Origin: a virus
IMG/VR virus record: IMGVR_UViG_3300030118_006784
Location: 1-28,645 of that record
Reading direction: 5' to 3' (one strand)
DNA length: 28,645 nucleotides
Every line of letters begins with the position of its first letter. The stretch's first letter is position 1. The position numbers were made by a program, and so were the translations under genes. Positions 1-10,300 of the stretch are shown one piece after another. Under the pieces are notes generated by a model, which saw only the letters and a list, made by a program, of their open reading frames with translations, was not told the DNA's origin and ran no database searches.

Positions 1-3
1 CAT
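1..3 (-). CDS. Probable start codon of gp17 (large terminase), rest outside window
   Basis: The minus strand reads ATG at bases 3-1, preceded by CTAATAAA and, 42 nt further up, by a late promoter box. Only the start codon is inside the window, so nothing of the protein is visible. The identity (gp17, the ATPase/nuclease that pumps DNA into the head) is inferred only from the preceding gene being gp16 and from the 16-17 gene order conserved in T4-like phages. There is no Shine-Dalgarno sequence close to this ATG, so the true start could lie elsewhere. The 11-mer CTAATAAAATG is, however, identical to that at the gp8 start. Confidence 0.4.
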
Positions 4-44
4 TTTATTAGTAATAATACTTTGGGATTTCTCTCCCTGATGTA

Positions 45-416
45 TTATTTATCAGTATTATTCTTCAATAACTTTTGAAGTTCTGCTGTTGATCCAACAA
101 ACAATGCATTGTTAACTGTTGTAGGTCCTTTTTTGACTTGCTCTTCATTAACATCTTTAAGTTTCTGTTGAAGAGTCATTAGTTTATCTGTGGCATCAGC
201 AACATTTTTAATTAATTGACCAGCAACCTCATATGCTCTAGGCATTTCACTTTCTTGAGCAAGTTCTAAGATACCATTGATTGCCTCTTGTCCCTTTTCA
301 ATAATAGAATAAAGATTACCTCTAGTATATTCATAATCTTTCTCTACATCATCTTTGGTAAGGTGAGCAGGTTTCTCCTTACCTGGTGTAATGTCTATGA
401 TACTATCATCTGTCAT
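45..416 (-). CDS. 16: gp16, terminase small subunit
   Basis: This 123-aa protein is recognised as the marine T4-like gp16, the DNA-recognition subunit that works with gp17 to start headful packaging at the portal. T4 gp16 is somewhat longer (164 aa). The centre, around residues 28-75 (YTRGNLYSIIEKGQEAINGI, then LAQESE, PRAYEVAGQLIK), is predicted to be helical and is the most conserved part of the family. The C-terminal segment NNALFVGSTAELQKLL (about residues 102-117) is another family signature. The start overlaps the gp15 stop as ATGA (416-413), which implies translational coupling. A GGTGGA sequence sits about 6 nt upstream and can act as ribosome site. It is the last gene of the gp15-gp16 unit. 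Confidence 0.88.
   Translation of the reverse strand: MTDDSIIDITPGKEKPAHLTKDDVEKDYEYTRGNLYSIIEKGQEAINGILELAQESEMPRAYEVAGQLIKNVADATDKLMTLQQKLKDVNEEQVKKGPTTVNNALFVGSTAELQKLLKNNTDK
46..53 (-). promoter_or_regulatory. Late promoter box GATAAATA upstream of gp17
   Basis: The minus strand reads GATAAATA, a match to the NATAAATA late consensus of T4-like cyanophages. It overlaps the TAA stop of gp16 (45-47). The leader to the ATG at 3-1 is 42 nt, about twice as long as for the other four boxes. It contains a weak 4-bp hairpin (GGGA...TCCC, plus-strand 24-37) whose role is unknown. Confidence 0.6.
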
Positions 417-1420
417 AACAGTCCACCATCAAAACCAAAGTTATCACCAATATCGATGAACCCAGCGTCAGATGCCTGAATTCCAGAGACTGGTGCTCCT
501 AATACATGATTACTTGGTGTTGTCTTGTCTTGTCCTCTCTTAACAGTAAGTTTATTTCCATCAATAGATACAACAAACATTTCTTCTTCACCAACAGTAA
601 TATACTCTTTTGCAGTAACTGCTGTGCCATTAGCAACACTAATTATAGTTTCTGTGGTATCAACATCCTCAGCAAGTTCTGTAATTACATTACCTGTGTA
701 ATTCTTAGTTGCTCTTGGAACAACACTATATGAAACATCTCTAGTGTATGCTTGACCTGATGAAGTCCTCTGACCAGATACATAACCAACTTGAACTTTT
801 CTAATAACATCATTAGAGACGTCACTGATTGGTCCATAAAGATTAGTCTTTGCAATAAATCTTAGAGTATAAACAAGTGCTCTTCTAGTATCAAAATTAC
901 CCTCATAATCGTCCACCATAGATACACTTTCAAGTTGAACAGGAACATTTACAACTTCTTTAAGTTCACCTAAAAGTTTAATTGGCAATGTATATGATGG
1001 TTGGAAATATGGTAAAATTTGCTCTACAATTTGTAAGGCGTCATCATTCAATTTTGTCATAATTGAAAGTTCAAACCCCATGTTATATGGAACAGGCATA
1101 AAAACTTTTTTAGTCTTTGTGCCTGAAGTAGTTACAGGGTGAAATGCTTGAGTTTGAGTTGCCTTTCTAGCTGGATCATACTGAAGGTCAATAAATTCAA
1201 ATGACATTCTAGGTAGTGTCATTTGAACTGGTTTATTTAAATCTGCTTGCTGTTCCAATCTAGCAAGAAATTTTTGTGTAGGACCATATGCTAATGGAAC
1301 TTTTACCACACTAAATGTATCATCATTAGCATCTTTCTTGTGAATCTCAATTCCATTAAAGAGAGATCCAAAAGCAATGATTACTGATCTAAAGATTTCA
1401 TTGTAAAAATGTTCAAACAT
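413..1420 (-). CDS. 15: gp15, tail sheath stabilizer/tail completion protein
   Basis: gp15 caps the top of the contractile tail, fixes tube and sheath after assembly, and makes the joint with the neck. The N-terminal region is strongly family-like: MFEHFYNEIFRSVIIAFGSL, then VVKVPLAYGPTQKFLARLEQ (about residues 38-57) and PVQMTLPRMSFEF (65-77). At 335 aa it is longer than T4 gp15 (272 aa). The excess is mostly a compact module at about residues 250-314, placed just before a normal-looking end (IGDNFGFDGGLL). That module also occurs in the DUF4815 and gp7 proteins. AGGA lies 4-5 nt before the ATG and supports the start. A late box is 18 nt upstream, so gp15 heads a unit with gp16, which it overlaps by 4 nt. 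Confidence 0.93.
   Translation of the reverse strand: MFEHFYNEIFRSVIIAFGSLFNGIEIHKKDANDDTFSVVKVPLAYGPTQKFLARLEQQADLNKPVQMTLPRMSFEFIDLQYDPARKATQTQAFHPVTTSGTKTKKVFMPVPYNMGFELSIMTKLNDDALQIVEQILPYFQPSYTLPIKLLGELKEVVNVPVQLESVSMVDDYEGNFDTRRALVYTLRFIAKTNLYGPISDVSNDVIRKVQVGYVSGQRTSSGQAYTRDVSYSVVPRATKNYTGNVITELAEDVDTTETIISVANGTAVTAKEYITVGEEEMFVVSIDGNKLTVKRGQDKTTPSNHVLGAPVSGIQASDAGFIDIGDNFGFDGGLL
479..673 (-). other. Inserted 'IGdE...RG..GT...H' module within gp15
   Basis: This encodes gp15 residues of about 250-314. The visible pattern is a short beta start (TTETIISVANG), then YITVGEEEMFVVSIDGN, then LTVKRGQDKTTPSNHVLGAP. The same sequence logic (an ID/IG-x-E-E-(I/M) strand, then an RG or RA turn, then GT, then a spaced H-x-x-G) occurs in the DUF4815 protein and three times in gp7. 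Calling it an insertion rests on T4 gp15 being about 63 residues shorter and on the family-like C-terminus resuming directly after it. Confidence 0.6.
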
Positions 1421-1438
1421 TTTCCTACTTTTTTTTTC

Positions 1439-1446
1439 TATTTATT
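1439..1446 (-). promoter_or_regulatory. Late promoter box AATAAATA upstream of gp15
   Basis: The minus strand reads AATAAATA, overlapping the gp14 stop codon (1445-1447). It is followed by an A-rich leader with AGGA just before the gp15 ATG. The distance from box to ATG is 18 nt, so the predicted untranslated leader is only about 10 nt. Confidence 0.65.
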
Positions 1447-2830
1447 AAGGCATCCCAAAGGGATTAGTTTTGGTAAAGTCAATGATTGCATCTGCTTTAA
1501 CCTCAATATTATCATTATCTGCAAATGGATCATTTATATCATCTTTGTTGACAAGTCTGACAGCAAATGATGCTCCAGATTCAGAACCAACAATATTTTC
1601 ACCAACTAGGAATGCTCCATCAACTATAGACACCTCAAGAGTATTGTTAGAAGCATTATATTCTTTTACTCTTGCTGTGGTTCCAGAACTTGATCCTGTT
1701 ACAATTTCATTGAAAATATAACTTCCTGTAGCAACGCTTGCTGGAGGTGCAGCAAAGGTCAAAGTTGGAGTGCTTGTATAACCACTACCAGGATTAACAA
1801 TAAATGCAGAGGTAACAATACCTGCTGAGTTAATACGTCCTACACCAGTGGCAGTTATACCTCCAGATGGAGGAGCAGAGAATGTAATTGTTGGATTTTC
1901 AATATAACCAGAACCAGCACCAGTAATTGTGATTGCAGATACACTTGTATTTGTTGCTAATCCAGTGGTTGCTGTTGCCCCATCACCTCCACCACCACTT
2001 ATTACAATGGTAGGTGCAACTGTATAACCAGAACCAACATTAGAAAGTAAGATTGCTCTTACAGTTCCTCCCTTAGTTCCATCACAACCAACAAAGTCAT
2101 TAGTTATAGATGCTATACCCACAGCAGTGACACCTCCTGGAGGAGCAGATGAGAATCCCACTGTTGGTGCTGATGCATATCCAGCACCCATGTTTGTTAT
2201 TACAGGAATGGTAATTCCACCAGTCACTGTGCTTGCTGTTCCAGTAGCTGTTATTGCCTGACCAATCAGAGTCAAGGTCTGTATATACCCAATCTGTTCA
2301 ATCTCATCATCAATGGTTTCTACACCTGTATCAATAACCTCATCATCGTATCTGTAGAGTTGAAGACTGAGGGTATAGACATAGTTCTTTTGTAGTTGAT
2401 AAAATGGTTGCTCATGTTCAACATAGTTAATCTCAAACAACCTATCACCAAGTGGGAAATAAACCAAATCACCTTCTTTTGGTCTAGATGCTAACTCAAT
2501 GTTAGCAATATTTTTAATCAGTGGTGTGATATATCTTTCGTATCTGTCTCTAGATATGATTAATTTAAGATCATCTTGTTCCTGAATACCAAACTTTGAT
2601 AGTAAAGTTCCTTGACCACCATACCCATCATAACTATCAAGATATGCCTCAAGAGGATAAGCGTCAGTAAATTCAGATTGAATAACTTCTTTAATTACAG
2701 TATTTTTTGTTACATATCTTCTGGGGATGTAAAAAATCTCAATACCATACATCTGCAATTGTTCATTAACAAGACTTTGTATGAGATTTTGCTCTTGCTT
2801 AGAGTTGTTTAGAAAGAATGGATTGAGCAT
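1445..2830 (-). CDS. 14: gp14, head-completion/neck protein with a large repeat insertion
   Basis: gp14 joins gp13 to form the neck that seals the filled head and receives the tail. Residues 1-190 match the family: MLNPFFLNNSKQEQNLIQSL, then QMYGIEIFYIPRRYV (26-40) and RPKEGDLVYFPLGDRLFEIN (116-135). The extreme C-terminus (NDPFADNDNIEVKADAIIDF, ending NPFGMP) is also typical. Between them, at about residues 195-430, lies a Gly/Thr/Ala-rich block with four G(A/S)GY repeats and a G-SGT/SGA module. This makes the protein 461 aa against 256 aa in T4. The start lies 4 nt after the gp13 TGA stop, with TAGGTTG about 8 nt upstream, so gp13 and gp14 are coupled. The inserted block probably projects from the neck as a beta-rich decoration, which is inference. 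Confidence 0.93.
   Translation of the reverse strand: MLNPFFLNNSKQEQNLIQSLVNEQLQMYGIEIFYIPRRYVTKNTVIKEVIQSEFTDAYPLEAYLDSYDGYGGQGTLLSKFGIQEQDDLKLIISRDRYERYITPLIKNIANIELASRPKEGDLVYFPLGDRLFEINYVEHEQPFYQLQKNYVYTLSLQLYRYDDEVIDTGVETIDDEIEQIGYIQTLTLIGQAITATGTASTVTGGITIPVITNMGAGYASAPTVGFSSAPPGGVTAVGIASITNDFVGCDGTKGGTVRAILLSNVGSGYTVAPTIVISGGGGDGATATTGLATNTSVSAITITGAGSGYIENPTITFSAPPSGGITATGVGRINSAGIVTSAFIVNPGSGYTSTPTLTFAAPPASVATGSYIFNEIVTGSSSGTTARVKEYNASNNTLEVSIVDGAFLVGENIVGSESGASFAVRLVNKDDINDPFADNDNIEVKADAIIDFTKTNPFGMP
1745..2233 (-). repeat. GSGY repeat array (4 units) inside gp14
   Basis: This encodes gp14 residues of about 200-362. Four units start at GAGY (about 215), GSGY (266), GSGY (305) and GSGY (348), spaced 39-51 residues. 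Each has the form G-(S/A)-G-Y-x4-P-T-(L/I/V)-x-(F/I), followed by APP or a Gly run and a variable 15-25 residue strand region. At DNA level the plus-strand word tataaccagaacca (complement encodes GSGY) occurs exactly at 1903-1916 and 2023-2036, and again in gp7 at 15457-15470. The regular Gly-Tyr-Pro spacing suggests a repeated beta-sheet or beta-helix rung. Confidence 0.8.
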
Positions 2831-2834
2831 GATA

Positions 2835-3698
2835 TCAACCTATCATATCAAATGGAGGCAACTCATATCTACTTAGCATCTCTACTTTTATTTCATCAAG
2901 TTCTCTTTGTGCATCATCATAAAGTTGTCTTCCATTAAACTCAACTCCACCAGGAAGTTTTACACCAGTAAATTTAATTAAGTTTTGACCCCACTGTCTT
3001 TTAATTAAAGCAGTCAAATATCTCTTGAGGAATGGATCATTATAGACTCTTGTATAATCATCAGGATTAAGTGCTCTGTAACACTCAAGGATAATAAATT
3101 CCCCTTCTTTAATATTATCATAATCAACATCAAGATACATTCTATCTTGTCTAATATTAAATCTTATTCTCTTATGCGTATTCAGAAGGAAGTCCATGGT
3201 CTCCAAGTAACTCATAGACATTGAATATGAGAGTAAGTCTGTGCTTCCAAAGTAATAAATATCATTCAAAAATAGTTGATATTTAAAACTAAACATATTG
3301 CTACTACTTATAGACTGAGCATCATCATATTTAAAAATCTTTTCAATACCTATGACCTGTGGTGGTATTTGAATATAATTACTATTTTCGTAATATGAGA
3401 ATGTTGTTGCAGATCCAACTATGCTGGTAGTAACATTAGTAGTAGAAATACCTGTTTGAGTTGTTTCGCTTTTTGCACCTGGTGGTCTAGCTTTACCTCT
3501 CTCTATATCAGCAGCAGTCATTTGGTACTTGAGAAATGCTTTCTCAACACCATCATAATGTCTCTCTTGAAAATATTGAATAGCATCATCCATTAAGTCC
3601 TGGACTTGCTCATCAGCAACATTTATCTCCAAGACAGGAGCACCCAACTGTCTTAAACAATAATCTATAAGTTCTTGTCTTGAAGAAGGTTGTGCCAT
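2835..3698 (-). CDS. 13: gp13, head-completion/neck protein
   Basis: gp13 binds the portal vertex after packaging and forms the neck with gp14. The N-terminus is diagnostic for marine T4-like phages: SSRQELIDYCLRQLGAPVLE, then NVADEQVQDLMDDAIQYFQE (about residues 26-45). The C-terminal half has the conserved DPFLKRYLTALIKRQWGQNL and a closing helix with QLYDDAQRELDEI. At 287 aa it is near the T4 length (309 aa), so unlike its neighbours it carries no large insertion. A short, low-conservation TTQTGISTTNVTT stretch near residue 80-92 is probably a surface loop. AAAAGG lies about 12 nt before the ATG. A late box sits 21 nt upstream, and gp14 follows 4 nt after the stop. Confidence 0.95.
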   Translation of the reverse strand: MAQPSSRQELIDYCLRQLGAPVLEINVADEQVQDLMDDAIQYFQERHYDGVEKAFLKYQMTAADIERGKARPPGAKSETTQTGISTTNVTTSIVGSATTFSYYENSNYIQIPPQVIGIEKIFKYDDAQSISSSNMFSFKYQLFLNDIYYFGSTDLLSYSMSMSYLETMDFLLNTHKRIRFNIRQDRMYLDVDYDNIKEGEFIILECYRALNPDDYTRVYNDPFLKRYLTALIKRQWGQNLIKFTGVKLPGGVEFNGRQLYDDAQRELDEIKVEMLSRYELPPFDMIG

Positions 3699-3719
3699 TA
3701 TACACTATATCCTTTTCTA

Positions 3720-3727
3720 TATTTATT
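3720..3727 (-). promoter_or_regulatory. Late promoter box AATAAATA upstream of gp13
   Basis: The minus strand reads AATAAATA, running into the stop codon of the 127-aa gene (3726-3728). The box-to-ATG distance is 21 nt. It opens the gp13-gp14 unit in the only gap between the DUF4815 block and gp15 that is long enough to hold a promoter. Confidence 0.65.
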
Positions 3728-4109
3728 AGATGGAGAGACCTCCCTCCACCAATACGTTTCCTGATACCATCTTATATACTGTTGATCCTGAACTTACAGC
3801 AGATATATCATAATAGTATCTACCTGGGTTTAAAGAGGTAGTTATATCATCTGTCAAAGCAATATTAAATTCACCATTTGCAGCACTTGTGATACCACTT
3901 GTAAATGAAGTAATTCCTCCACTTGATGCTCCAATGGCCACACTTTTTTTCATCCTTGCCTGAATTGTATAACCAGATAAATCAAATACAGATTTATTTT
4001 CCTGTTTAACAGCAAATGTAGATTTAAAGTCAGCACCTTCCAAAATAGTAAGGTTCACACCAAATGCTATATTTGAGTCTGGATTAAAGGTGATTGTGTT
4101 GTTAGCCAT
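3726..4109 (-). CDS. Small beta-rich virion protein, unidentified (127 aa)
   Basis: I do not recognise a named family with certainty. The protein has the general look of small all-beta phage tail domains (similar to upper-baseplate N-terminal domains). The pattern is GADFKSTFAV, then DLSGYTIQARMKKS (about residues 43-56), then a Gly/Ser/Thr strand region, then SLNPGRYYYDISAV (about 90-103), then a final strand MVSGNVLVEGG. No signal peptide or membrane segment is visible. The start overlaps the stop of the 73-aa gene by 8 nt without a clear Shine-Dalgarno site, so it probably depends on translational coupling. Together with the 73-aa gene it occupies the slot of T4 wac (fibritin), between the fibre genes and gp13. 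A role on the neck or baseplate is inference. Confidence 0.75.
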   Translation of the reverse strand: MANNTITFNPDSNIAFGVNLTILEGADFKSTFAVKQENKSVFDLSGYTIQARMKKSVAIGASSGGITSFTSGITSAANGEFNIALTDDITTSLNPGRYYYDISAVSSGSTVYKMVSGNVLVEGGLSI

Positions 4110-4323
4110 TAGTTAGTGCTTTTAACATTGATTTGATTTCATCTAGATCATCTTTTAAATTATCAACTTTTGTCTCAAGGGAGTCAACTCTTTCTTTATC
4201 AGATAAAAGTTTCTCCCTATTTTTTATGTATGCTTCAAATTCATTTTTATTTGTATTAATGATGGCATTATTTTTTTCATCTCTGGACAAATTATCATTG
4301 CCCTCAACAGGTATCAATCTCAT
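4102..4323 (-). CDS. Small coiled-coil protein, unidentified (73 aa)
   Basis: The N-terminus MRLIPVEGNDNLSRDEKNNA, followed by IINTNKNEFEAYIKNRE, resembles small conserved proteins encoded near structural genes in marine T4-like phages, but I cannot name it. From about residue 38 the sequence is highly charged with a heptad pattern (RVDSLETKVDNLKDDLDEIK, then SMLKALTNG), which predicts a C-terminal parallel coiled coil and oligomerisation. The ATG overlaps the TGA of the DUF4815 gene as ATGA (4323-4320), and the next gene overlaps its end, so it is translated as part of a tightly coupled unit. Its position corresponds to T4 wac, whose product is also a coiled coil, but no fibritin sequence is visible. 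Confidence 0.75.
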   Translation of the reverse strand: MRLIPVEGNDNLSRDEKNNAIINTNKNEFEAYIKNREKLLSDKERVDSLETKVDNLKDDLDEIKSMLKALTNG

Positions 4324-7300
4324 GCTAATGCAATTGCTCTAAGATTTCTAAATTGTGGCACACATGCCTGGTTAGATGATGTCCCAATAAGTTTAAGTCT
4401 AAATGACTTAAATGGAGGGAGGTTATCCATGGTAAATTTGTATTCTGTAAAGTCATTAATTGCAGGTGTTTGAGTGAATTTATCACTTTTCTCCCTAGCA
4501 ATATCAGGAGTGCCATCTGCCAAATTAATATTGATGACATTTCCAAATGTATCTAAATTATCTGTTCCAGGGAATGGTCTAAACTTAGTCTCTTTTGCAG
4601 GTACATCTTGATCAAGTGCAAAGAACATTCTAACATCACTAGATGTTGCAATGTAAGAGTCAATGAACACTTTCAATGATGTTGCAGGATTTTCAAGAAC
4701 AACATTTTTTGTTACATATATCATACTATTTGGATCATTAGGAATTCCAGTGACTCTAGGATCAATTACAAAGTTAGTGATTGGACCATCTACTCTATTA
4801 GAAACAAATACAACAGAGGCATGGTTCAAATCAATCATTGGAGAAATTCTCTTATCATAGGTAATCATGTCAAGATTTAGAGTAAATGATTTGTTACCTG
4901 GTAAAGCAGTCAATGTTTCAGTTTCATTAATGTCAGATGCAACCATTCTTTGTGTTTCAAAGTAATTCTTCTTATTAAACTGAACATCTTGGAATCCCTG
5001 ATCAATGAATGCAACTTCATTTCCAGACACTGATTGCTCAGAAATAGATCTAGCAGATGCAAGAATATAAGATCCCTCAACTGTTGTTGAGGTTATATCA
5101 GGAATAATCAACGAATATGGAATGTTATAAGTGCCTTTTGCAACACCTATGTTAGTATTTCCATCAGTTAGATAATTAGTCTTTGGAATGAATGTTCCAC
5201 CAGCACCAGTTCTATTTGTTCCATTAGCATTCATGTCAACTTTAATGTGGTAAGAGTCAATACTAATTGGATCATCCTTAGTTACATTTTGAAGATTATG
5301 TTGTGTGTTAATTCTTCTCAATGATACACTATTAAACTCATACTTTGTTACAAGTTCATTAGTCTTATGACTAGCAGCAACACCTTCTGCTGCTCTTCCA
5401 ATTCCAGTTAGTGTTCCTGATGTTCCTGTTCCAGAGGTAATTCCTTCATATTTAATAATCTCTTCACCTATTTGTACATAACCTGGATTGGTATTTGAAA
5501 CACCAACATTTTCAAATGTATCAAATCCATTTGTGTTTGCAATTGAAATATTTGCAACACTTGATCTTGTTATGTCAGTAAGTAGACTTGATGGCAAGTT
5601 ACTACCTTTAACACCTTTAATCCTAACTCTATTTGTAGTTGAATACATTCCATGATTTCTTTGTCTCACTTTAAGATGAAGTCCATCTGAAATCACAGAT
5701 GTGCTTGTAGGAACAACAGAACCACCTACACCAGCGTTGACAGAAAGTCTTGTGCCAGAAGTTGAATCATACTCAAGATAATCATTTGCATTAGTGCTAA
5801 AATCACCTTGAACATTATGCAGAACAAGATTATTTTGTGCTGTAATAATACCAACAGTCAGTCTCATTCCAGAACCAATTCCCTTACCAAAGGGTAAAGG
5901 ACTGACAACATCTCCAAGTGTAAATTGAGACCCACCATTATTAATTGTTGCACCAATAGCAACACCATCAAGAGTTGTGATATCAGCAGTGGCATTAACA
6001 CCACGACCAGTAATTGCTGTCAATGCAATACCAGTATGAGTAAAGGAACCAACTGATGGAGTAAATCCAATACCAGGATTTGTAACACTTAATTGACCTG
6101 TGGCAATACCAGCAAACTTCTTAAGGAAACCAAATGCTCCAGTATTTCTCTGTATAACTTTGTTACCAACAATTAATGGATTAGCAGCACCACCTTGATT
6201 TACAGTTGTTCCAATACCAACACTAATTTTTCTTGACTCAGCAGATATTGCTCCAGGAGCAATAGCTTCATTCTTATCATCAAGATCTGGATTATAGAAT
6301 TGAATATTGCCAGAACCAACAAAATCACATCTGGTAAGGACAAATTTCATGTCCTCATATTGACTTGGAGTCCAAACAGTGGAGTTTTGAGATTTAAATA
6401 ATGATCCTAATACAGGTTGTTCTGTAACTAATACTCTACCTGATTCTGAAGCAAGTGTTGTAACATCTGCTTCTCCCAATCTTGAGATCCAGAGATTATA
6501 TGTTGTTACATTTGCAAGAACAACTAAAGCATATTCTCCACCTGGTCTAAGATAAACTGGTGACTCAAATCTGAACTCTGTTGCTACTGTTCCATCTTCA
6601 GAAACATTAACATCAAAAGAATCAAGAGTAACCTCTGAATAACCAAGAATAGTTGAGTTAGGTGTTCCTAATGTAGTTTCTCTTATTTGGATTGTTACAG
6701 GTTGTGTGTCATCTTTAGTTTGGAAGAAGAGATCTACCTTGCTGGCATATATACCAGTCTTAGCATCTATCTTGAAAGTTTGTGCAAGAGGGTCACCACC
6801 CTGTGGTGGGTTTGGTGGTGGTGGAGGTGGGGGTGTAGGTCTTAGAGTTGTGCTGTTAATGATATCAAGATTAACATCAGACTCAACTGTTTGTGATTCA
6901 GGTATTACATCCACTGTAGAAACTCTTGCATTTCTAAGTGACAGAGTTACTTCTTCTGTAGTATCAATATCACCTTGTGAGTAGAAAATTTCCTCCGCAT
7001 CTGTTGTAGTTGTCCCTTCAATTGAGCTGTTGATATTACTACTAGTCAGTTTAAATACATTCCTTCCAGTATTGAAGGTTTGCATTGTCAAATCACCCTC
7101 TCCTGGAACTTCAAAACAACCTTGAAGTGTCCCAACTCTATCTGTAATAAGATTCACATTTGCAACAGTTGCTTCTGCACCACTTGTTTGACCCTGAAGA
7201 GTCATAGTGTTAACAACATGTCCATTAAATGTTGGATTTTCTTCAGATGCAAGAGTTACAGTATCTACATTAAGAATTGTACTTTGGGCAGAATAAACTG

Positions 7301-10300
7301 ATGGAACAGCATTTGATCTTAAATATGGATTACTATCATAGAAATCAGTGGGATTGTTGTAAGGTCCATATTTATGATTTGCACTGGCAACTCTAAATCT
7401 AATTGATGCTGAACTATTACCTGGAATTGAACCAACAACTTCTTCACCTACCTGGAACACACCAGAGTTCATAGTAATTTGAATTAATTTAGGTGTGCAT
7501 CTTGCAGTAACGTTTACATTATCAAAGAATGCAAATACCTGAGTATTTGGTTTCATTCTAGTTGCAGTGAATTCAATATTTCTCTCCCTCATAAAGTTTG
7601 AGATAGTTCTATTTGTAATTCTAGTGCCAAATGACTCTGCATCTGTAAGCACTTCAGTCACAGTTTGTTGAACACCTGTCCTATTCTGTTCAATATTAAT
7701 TGTACCATCAAGTGTGGTAGAATTAATTGTGCTCAAACTTGCATTGTTTCCACCAAGACCTAATGAATTTGTTGATTGACCTGTTCTTTGTGAGAATGCT
7801 GCAAAAGATTCAGTTTGGGTGGTTCCTGTAAGGTCAAGATTAATACCAGTGGTCTCCCAAGAGTTCCACAGTGTAGGTGCTACACCAGTTCTAAGACCAT
7901 CAGCACCATCTTGAACATCTGCTTGAAGTGCAGCTGCAACTGACTCAAAATTGCCCTCTATAATTACATCATTTGTTTCAGGTGGTAAAGTGCTAACCCA
8001 AACATCAGTGGTTGGATTCAAGGCAATACTTCCTTTATAAAAATCAATTAAGAAGGGAGTTACATTTTCAACTCTAGTGGCGTATGGTTGAGATATTTCA
8101 GCAATTTCATTATAAAGTAAACTGACTACATTGCCTGTTCTTCTAACATTTTGTCCTGACAGTGCTGTAAATCTTGCATCTGCATCTGCTTGAGTAACAC
8201 TTCCAATTCCTGGAATTACAGAACTACCAATTTGAAGATTTATGGCAGTTGTATAGTGTGCAGGTCTTAAAACTTTTGCAACTGGATCAATACTATTTCT
8301 AATTCCAATAGTAACATCTTGTGGAGTATAAGAGGAGAAGTTATCAATAAAAATACCAGATTTGAATCTATTCAGACCATTTGCATCTGAAACAAATGCA
8401 TTCAAAGTATTTTGCTCAAGCATATTGAGAGATGTATAATACTCAAGGTTTTTTATTCTTCTCTCAAGTTTTGCGATATCATTCATCTGATATCTCTTAT
8501 GTTCTACAAACTTAATTTTTGAGTCTCTTACATTATAAAGATATGGGGGACTAAAAATATTAGAAATGTTAAGGGCGCCAGGAAGCACATCAGGTAATTC
8601 TGGTCTATCAGATGGAGCACCAAGTGTTACTTGTATATCACCATTTTTAGTTAGATAAATTCTATCTGCTCTTCCAAGATAATAATCATATGCTAATATA
8701 GAAGTCTCATCACTTGCAAATATATGTGTTGTACTATGATTTCCATTATCAAAAACTCTGCCATCAAATTCAAATGGTGAATTTCCACCATCTGTAACGT
8801 TATAATCAGAAACTCTAGGTCTTAAATCAATTAAGTCAGTGTTTCTTATCCCATCAATAGTTTGAATTTCATTAGAGTAATTACAATTGATATAAGAATT
8901 TGCAGTTGTTATATCACCAGTATCACTTGAATCATAATCAAGATAACCATAATAAATTAAAAGTTTTTTATTAGGTATGTGAGCACCTCTTACTCTCTGT
9001 ATCCTTGATATATCATAAATGTCACTTCTCTGACCATTGTCAAATTCAAATGAGGATGTAATATTTGGTGAACCAGATTGAATACTACTTACATTTGCCT
9101 GAACACCAGTATTTGTAAAGGTGACAATTTCACCATCTTGAAATTCTTGAGTATTGATGTAAGCAAAAGAAATTGATGATGATGATAACTGTTCAAGATA
9201 AATTGCTTTAGCACTACTCAAGTTTCCTACAAATATATCTCCAAGTTGAAGATCATTTGTATTTGCACTTGGACCTGTCATATTGGTGACAGTAAGTGAG
9301 GGACTTGATGGGTTATTAACATCAACTGATTCATAAACTGCATGAACAGTATAAACATCAGGTTTATTAAGTGATATTGTTTCGTCTTGCACCCTAGTTC
9401 CAAATGGATAATTACCAAACTCAAGACCATCATTTAATGTGGTTCCAGCAAATCCCACTGCATCAATTCCTGATACTGGATCAGATGATTTATCAATAAT
9501 TAACTTTTGAACAAGATTTTTTCTCTTAATTTTTGAACTGATTTTATTTTGAAGAACAGTTCCAATTAACACTGCTGGACCAGATCCAGATAATCCAGTA
9601 ATTGTGACTTCTGTTCTTGCAGTATTAAAACTAAATTTATCACTTGTTAGTATTTGAGTGGTGCCATCATCATTTTGAAGAGAATATCTTTCTTCATCAA
9701 AAGATTGCCATGTCTGACTATCAATATCATCAACACCAATAGCACCTGTTTCACCTGCAGCACTAATAGTTACATTTTTCTTAACTCTAATAACTGCATT
9801 AGCATTATTTAAATTAACTGACTTTACATTTACATTTGGCAATGCACTGTATAAAGTGTTTTTACCTGCTTCATTGCCACTATTGGAGGAATTTGCAAGT
9901 TTTGATGAAACAATTTTTAAAGAATTTACATTAAAGTTTGCATTAGGAAGAGCACCATTAGCAACTCCAGAAACTGTAGTAACAGCTGCTATTGTAAAAT
10001 CTGTTGAGGCAACAGAAACAACCCTTGCAAAAGATACATCACCTAATCCTGGTCTCTCATATTGTACAATATTATTTGTTGTTACTACACCTACAAAAGT
10101 TCTCCCTCCAATAGAAGGACTAGTTACAGTAGATATTCCAGCGCTTTCTGCTGTGATTAAAGCGTTATCAAATGTAAGGATGGGACTTTGTATGACATCT
10201 GCAGTAAATGTGTTTGCAGTTCCAACAACTCCATGAACTGATTTAACATCAGCCATTGAGAACTGATTTGTTTTAGTAATAAATCTTGTAACATCACTAT

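Noticed and set aside
24-37. Hairpin GGGA(6 nt)TCCC between gp16 and the next gene, as a terminator
   Set aside because: The stem has only 4 bp and no U tract follows, so it is too weak for an intrinsic terminator.
1745-2233. Regular repeats in gp14 as a CRISPR array or DNA iterons
   Set aside because: The period is kept at the protein level with divergent DNA between short shared words, in frame with gp14, so these are coding repeats.
7369-7376. CATAAATA inside the DUF4815 gene as an internal late promoter
   Set aside because: There is no gene start below it, and it is explained by coding sequence.
9856-10236. 126-codon open frame on the plus strand
   Set aside because: It lies entirely opposite the well-supported DUF4815 gene, has no promoter or ribosome site, and its composition looks like a reverse shadow of Thr/Val/Asn codons.
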